Shown here: positions 8,637-12,607 of the stretch, in pieces
Numbering within the stretch: position 1 is the first letter of the stretch
Layout: each line of letters starts with the position of its first letter
Source: Thalassiosira profunda
Lineage: Eukaryota; Bacillariophyta; Thalassiosirophyceae; Thalassiosirales; Thalassiosiraceae
NCBI GenBank assembly: GCA_036939355.1
Contig: JALLAP010000474.1
Location: 1 to 12,607 of the forward strand
DNA: 12,607 nt
Direction of reading: 5' to 3'
Position numbers and translations under genes: made by a program
The notes under the pieces: generated by a model
The model's database searches: none
The model's input: the letters and a program-made list of their open reading frames with translations, nothing else
What the model was told of the DNA's origin: nothing

Positions 8637-8849
8637 ATGGGTTCCATGGTTGGTGAAAAGGCCGAGGAGGCGATGAGCAACAAGCTCTGGAAGGAGAGCA
8701 AGATCTCCTGGATGAAGTACAAGTGAGCATCTCCATCCTTTCTTCTCGACTCTTATTGATGTTGCAGGTTTCTAATATGATTCGCTTCTTAACACTCCAG
8801 GTGCTACAAGACCTACAAGACCGTGAAGGCCGGCGAATGCTGCTCGTAG
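8637..8849 (+). CDS. 44-residue Lys-rich protein with C-terminal Cys-Cys (exons 8637-8722, 8801-8849)
   Basis: I do not recognise this protein. The intron 8723-8800 (78 bp, GTGAGC...CTCCAG) interrupts a Lys codon; splicing gives a clean 44-residue frame ending GECCS. Evidence that it is real: proper splice signals, an AAG context before the ATG, and striking codon bias. All nine Lys are AAG, all three Tyr are TAC and both Thr are ACC, unlike the mixed usage of its neighbours, so strong expression is likely. The sequence contains the periodic KYKCYKTYKT (27-36), two Trp (18 and 25) and three Cys (30, 42, 43). The N-terminus MGSMVGEK fits the general N-myristoylation pattern, and the terminal CCS resembles a CCX prenyl or palmitoyl-type ending; both are pattern matches only. 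There is no signal peptide or membrane helix. It could be a small basic membrane-associated or nucleic-acid-binding protein, but no function is assigned. Confidence 0.72.
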
Positions 8850-9196
8850 ACGCGACGGTGACGAGGTCTTGATGTTTGGCAGAGGGATGGCTGTAGCGTC
8901 CAGGCTGGACATCTGTGATGCGTATCTTCTATAATATTTTGTTGGCGTTTGCTTGGGTTCGGGGTGTGTGCGTTAGGAGAGGCTGCTCGATTGGTGACAG
9001 ATGGAGCAGGAAATAGCAACATCATCTTACTTTAGCAGTGGCCCTTTCATTTCTGACAAGGTTCATCAAAGATTCGTTGTCACATTTCCTGTTCAGCTTA
9101 CCAAGTCCATCGGCGATACAGCGCTCAGGTACTCCCTTTCGATACAATATAATGCAATTGCCGGAAGCATCACTCCACACTGCCAACACCGCAGTC
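8850..9196. other. Convergent 3' spacer between the 44-residue gene and the deaminase gene
   Basis: These 347 bases lie between two stop codons that face each other and should hold both 3'UTRs. An A/T-rich patch TCTATAATATTTTG near 8929-8942 is a candidate polyadenylation region for the + strand gene. Open frames crossing this stretch have no recognisable content, and I see no other gene. Confidence 0.4.
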
Positions 9197-11067
9197 TCAC
9201 TCATCTGTGGTTGTTGTGTATCGGTGATCGTCGCCGTAGTCACTGCCATACCCACCCAGACCGAATTGCCTCTCCACCTTCTTGTAATACGATATGATCT
9301 TCCGGTTGTACTCGCGCTTCGCTCGGTATCTCTTCGCCTGAAACGATCGCTTGAAGCCGTTGAACACGAGATTCCGCATCTGCCCCGGGCTCAATTCGAA
9401 TGCCTCGGCCGCCAACGTCAACTCCTTGACCATGTCCGTATGCGACACCAGTCCATTATCGGTGCAGAATGTTACGGCCAGCCCCTCCTCGATCATCTTC
9501 CGCGCGGGGTGATTGCGCAGATCTCCCTCCAATTCGGGCATCGTTTGCAGATTGGAGCTCAGGCACACTTCTATGCATGTTCGCATCGTCTGTACAATCA
9601 ACAAGAAGCTGGAGCATGATCACATCTGATTTGCAACAAAGAGAGAAAATGCACAGCGATACTCACGCCTAGATATCGCACGAGGTTCTCGATGTACGCT
9701 CGCTTTTCGTCGTCGCTCAGCTCCTCCTTCTCCCTGCTGCTCTTGCTCCTTCCCCCTCGGCCCTCTCCCTCCCCAATAACATGCCAGTTGAATAAATTGC
9801 AGCCGTGGCCGATCCGTTCTGCGTGCAAGTCGGTAATGGATTCGTAGATTGATTCGGGACCGTATGCCTCTCCAGCGTGCACTGTCTTGTTCAAGAAAGA
9901 TTGATGCGCCAGGTCGAAGGCCTCCCTGTGGTCTGACGCAGGATATCCTGACTCGGCTCCAGCAATGTCAATGGCGACGACGGGCAAAATGTAATCGTGG
10001 TCGTGCTCCTTTCCGCGATGTCCATTGGCAGTGGGGTTGCATTCGCCTACACTTTCGTTTCCTCCCTCGTCGCCATTATTGCCAGCACCGGAGTTGGCGA
10101 ATATGCAATCGTTGCATTGCCCACAATCGCACCCGTGGCAGCACTTCCCCTTCCTCCGCAGGTTGTTCACCGCTGTGACCAGAGCAACGCTGGCCAGGCC
10201 AAACACGCGATGCGGATCCTCTCCCTTGTGCACTTCCCAAAACGCCTCGTAGTAGGGGCTAAACACTGGCAGAAAGAATCTCATTGCGCACGCAATTATT
10301 CCATAGTGATGTGGCGGCGCCTCCGGATGGTAGGGATGCGGTCCTTTGGACAGTCTTTCCATCTTTGCCCGCGCCTCGTGGCTGCAGTCGATTGTGCCAT
10401 CGTCACTATCGCCGCTCAGCAAATCCAGCTCGTCTGCCTCTGCCACCGCCCGTTCCAGCCCCCGGTTCACGGAGCATATCACCTCCTCGATGGAAAATTG
10501 GCCGGGGATGGCGTGCAACTGGGGGGCAAATCGGAGCTCCAAGTATCGCACGCCCACGTCGAACGCGTCCGTGGCGACCTCGTATGCTGCCCTTTCCAGC
10601 GCCGCGGGCGTCCGCAACACGGTGGTGATGTACCCAAACCCCCGCAGATAGTCATTCAGAGAGGCGTACGTTTCTGGGAACACCATCTGTTTCAATTCCT
10701 CCGGATCATACGATGGCAGGGACACGTCGTGCTCCCTCGCCAAGTCGATCAGGGTGGTTATGCGGATGGATCCGTCGAGGTGCACGTGCAAGTCGGATTT
10801 GGGGATGCGCAGCAGGAAGGCGGGCGGGTAGTGGAAGGGACCGTTCGATTTGCCGTTGTTCGCGTCCGTGTCCTCGGTGATGTTGCTGTCGCCCGTCGCG
10901 ACGCTGGCCCGTTTGGAAGGCGCGTCTGATGGATCCATACTGCGGGGCATTTTGAGGCAACCGTGCCCAATATCGAAGAAGGCTTGGCACCGCGAGCAAT
11001 GCAAGGAGAGGTTGGTGGTATGGATAGGAGCGGCTGGAGGTGCTGGCCGTGCTGGCGGCGAAGACAT
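9197..11067 (-). CDS. ADA: Adenosine deaminase family protein with Cys-rich insertion (exons 11067-9667, 9589-9197)
   Basis: Spliced product of 597 residues; the 77-bp intron (9666-9590, GTGAGT...TACAG) is phase 0. The metal-dependent (beta/alpha)8 amidohydrolase motifs are in order: zinc ligands in HVHLDGS (94-100), VVAIDIAGAESGYP, zinc His and catalytic Glu in TVHAGEAYGPESI (about 395-407), RIGHG (418-422), EVCLSSNLQT, and the zinc Asp in FCTDN (Asp511). The expected reaction is adenosine (or deoxyadenosine) to inosine plus ammonia in purine salvage. A methyl-AMP or other aminopurine substrate cannot be excluded. The second Asp of the usual TDD motif is Asn512, a TDN variant also found in some bacterial, notably actinobacterial, Add proteins. 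Two insertions enlarge the barrel: one of about 45 residues near 215-255, and one of about 55 residues starting with six Cys in 13 residues (309-321). The start is uncertain: ATG 11067 gives the longest frame, while ATG 10950 has a better AAA context and still keeps the whole domain. The C-terminus is basic, then Gly/Asp/Thr-rich. Confidence 0.88.
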
Positions 11068-11583
11068 GACACAAACAACAAGCAACAAGCTGAAAGCAGG
11101 TTATTTTATGGGACAAATCTGGACAAAGTTGAAAGTTGGCCTGAGTTGGCTGCGTGTAAAATGTAAGTATCTACAGCGGAGTCAGTTCTGTTTTGGCGGG
11201 ACGTTTCAAATTGTCCTAGTAATAAATGCCGCCCCCCTCTACATGGAGCAGACACGTGACACGCACGAAGCAAAAGCAAAAGCACGGGCGGCTGACGGGC
11301 CCCCCTTGCCGACCGACGACGACCTCTGTGTGCCCGCGCTTGGGGTCAGAACCAAAGTATTGGGGCGAGCAGTGAGGAGGTTGCTGATATCTTCATTTGC
11401 GCAGCTGGTCCTAGATAGCCGTCGATTGGGTCTGGCGCTTATCGTCGATCCCGCGGGTGCGGTGCACGTCCACGGCCGATCTCGCCTGCTCATTGCAGGC
11501 GCATGCAGGTTGAGAGCTCCATAATTTTGCAAAGAAACCCCACCAAGAGGAACATTCTGCGCATATACGCAGAATCCAGCACA
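11068..11583. promoter_or_regulatory. Shared divergent promoter region between the deaminase and oxygenase genes
   Basis: This 516-bp gap separates outward-facing starts. For the - strand gene, CCATAAAATAACC (around 11099-11111) is a TATA-like sequence about 35 bp from ATG 11067; if it is used, the 5'UTR to that ATG would be very short, favouring the downstream ATG at 10950. An A-rich AAGCAAAAGCAAAAGC repeat (about 11268-11283) and a CACGTG core (about 11252) lie in the middle. An ATG at 11503 is in frame with the oxygenase gene and would add 27 residues. No independent gene is supported. Confidence 0.4.
11554..11575 (+). promoter_or_regulatory. Hairpin directly before the oxygenase start codon
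   Basis: Perfect 8-bp arms ATTCTGCG (11554-11561) and CGCAGAAT (11568-11575), with a CATATA loop, end 8 bases before the ATG at 11584. In mRNA this would be a stem-loop at the start codon, which may affect translation or be a protein-binding site. If the upstream ATG 11503 were the real start, these bases would be coding. The function is inferred. Confidence 0.4.
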
Positions 11584-12607
11584 ATGGCCGAAGATCGCTG
11601 CTCCGACGCGGACGTCGTATGCATTCCCTACGGCGATCTGGTCTCGGCGTCGCCCAACGATTCCAAGATCGGCGGCCTCATCGAACGGGCATTCGGGTCC
11701 GGTCCGTCGAGCCTGGGCATCGTTGCCATCACCGACGTGCCCGAGCTGCCCTCGCTCCGGCGGAGGCTGCTTCCGATGGCGCAAAAACTGGCGACGTTGT
11801 CAGAAGATGAACTGAAGGAGGTGACGGTCCCTGAGGCGGGATATCAAGTGGGCTGGGTGAGCATTTCCTTTGCAAATCCTGTAGCTGGTTGGTTTTATTT
11901 GTGCTCTTACGCATCGCTTTGTTTGTCCTCTATTCAGAGTCATGGGCGGGAGAAGCTGGAGGGAGACCAACCTGACTTAAGCAAGGGATCCTTCTATGCA
12001 AATCCGCTGACGGAGGATTTGCTCGAATGCATGTTGGAGAGGCGTCGCGGCAAAGCGGCTGGCCAAAAGTTGGATGACAGCATGGATGAGCTATTGAAAT
12101 GGGACGAGTCCCTTGATTCTATTGCAGATGACGATCTGCGAGCGGTGGCGCAGTCCAACCCTGCCTTCTTTGCGCCCAACGTCTGGCCATCCAACAATCT
12201 GCCCGACTTGGAAGCGGCATTCACGGAGACTGGTCGGTTGATGCACGACGTGGGGACGCTGGTGGCCCAACGCTGCGATGCCTACGTGTCTGTGAATGTA
12301 AGTCTGCAATCTGTGTGGGACTGCTTCAAGGAAATGAAGAATGCTCACATCTTGTGAATCAAGTGTCCGGGGTATGAGCCTAAGCTGGAAAAGACCCTCC
12401 GCCACTCCAAATGTTGCAAAGCACGGTTGCTCCATTATTTTGCCACCGACGGTGATGCATACGACAAAGGCAGTGAGAGCTTTAGCAGCTGGTGCGGATG
12501 TAAGTTACGCAAAGGATGATGGCATGCTGTTTTGAAATCAATGCTCTCATCTTGGTGCACTGAATTCACTCTCCCTCTCAAGGGCACAACGACCACGGAT
12601 CAATCAC
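11584..12607 (+). CDS. Isopenicillin-N-synthase-like 2OG/Fe(II) oxygenase, 3' truncated by window (exons 11584-11856, 11938-12297, 12364-12499, 12583 onward)
   Basis: About 264 residues are visible; the gene runs off the right edge. Introns are 11857-11937 (81 bp), 12298-12363 (66 bp) and 12500-12582 (83 bp). The family pattern is that of eukaryotic IPNS-like dioxygenases: GIVAITDVP near the N-terminus (about 45-55), YQVGWSHGREKL across the first junction, then GSFYANPL, CKARLLHYF and finally CGWHNDHGS across the last junction. His258 and Asp260 of WHND are the first two iron ligands of the double-stranded beta-helix; the distal His and the 2-oxoglutarate-binding Arg lie beyond the window. 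Such enzymes are cytosolic non-heme Fe(II) oxygenases, and substrates of the eukaryotic IPNS-like group are mostly unknown. ATG 11584 (context ACAATGG) was chosen over the in-frame ATG 11503. Intron 1 is a multiple of three with no stop, so its retention would add 27 residues without breaking the frame. Confidence 0.85.

Noticed and set aside
10025..10160. The Cys-rich part of the deaminase as an unspliced intron
   Set aside because: It has no GTGAGT, GTGAGC or GTAAGT donor like those of the other introns, and the frame is open across it. Removing it is not needed to connect the flanking motifs.
9997..10929. 310-codon open frame on the + strand
   Set aside because: It is antisense to the deaminase exon that carries the zinc-binding and catalytic motifs. 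The translated product has no recognisable features.
10850..11524. 224-codon open frame on the + strand across the deaminase start region
   Set aside because: Its first part is antisense to the deaminase N-terminus and the rest crosses the divergent promoter. No family features are visible.
1..12607. CRISPR array, transposon, tRNA or rRNA gene
   Set aside because: No regularly spaced repeats, transposase-like frames, terminal inverted repeats with target duplications, tRNA cloverleaf patterns or rRNA sequence were seen by eye on either strand.

Overview
This window is nuclear DNA from a compact eukaryotic genome. Seven protein-coding genes occupy 12.6 kb. Six of them are interrupted by short spliceosomal introns of 66-108 bp, with GTGAGT, GTGAGC or GTAAGT donors and AG acceptors, and intergenic gaps run from 7 to about 675 bp. 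Gene density, intron size and gene content suggest a unicellular photosynthetic protist, most plausibly a stramenopile alga such as a diatom. That placement is inferred; no marker gene here settles it. The exon structures were worked out by hand from splice signals, reading-frame continuity and recalled family patterns, without transcripts or alignments.

Layout from left to right: (1) + strand, a DHRS1-like short-chain dehydrogenase/reductase (two exons). (2) + strand, an FCP1/NIF-type HAD phosphatase-like protein (two exons). (3) - strand, a large DEX1-like membrane protein with FG-GAP-like repeats (three exons), whose stop lies only 7 bp from the stop of gene 2. (4) + strand, an intronless IMPACT/Yih1-like regulator of the GCN2 pathway, divergent from gene 3. 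(5) + strand, a 44-residue Lys/Cys-containing protein with one coding intron, a probable 5'UTR intron and extreme codon bias. (6) - strand, an adenosine-deaminase family enzyme with a cysteine-rich insertion (two exons). (7) + strand, an isopenicillin-N-synthase-like 2-oxoglutarate/Fe(II) oxygenase, divergent from gene 6 and cut by the right edge of the window after the first HxD metal-binding residues.

The genes do not form an obvious pathway. They look like ordinary housekeeping and cell-surface genes packed together: two divergent pairs (3/4 and 6/7), two convergent pairs (2/3 and 5/6), and tandem genes 1/2 and 4/5. No mobile element, CRISPR array, tRNA or rRNA was recognised, and I see no convincing multi-gene 'system'.

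The points most worth a second look are the codon-optimised 44-residue protein, the Cys-rich insert in the deaminase, the acidic Asp/Tyr-rich insert in the DEX1-like protein, the 7-bp convergent gene junction, the inverted CCAAT repeat in the shared promoter of genes 3 and 4, and a structured, internally duplicated non-coding stretch before gene 5.
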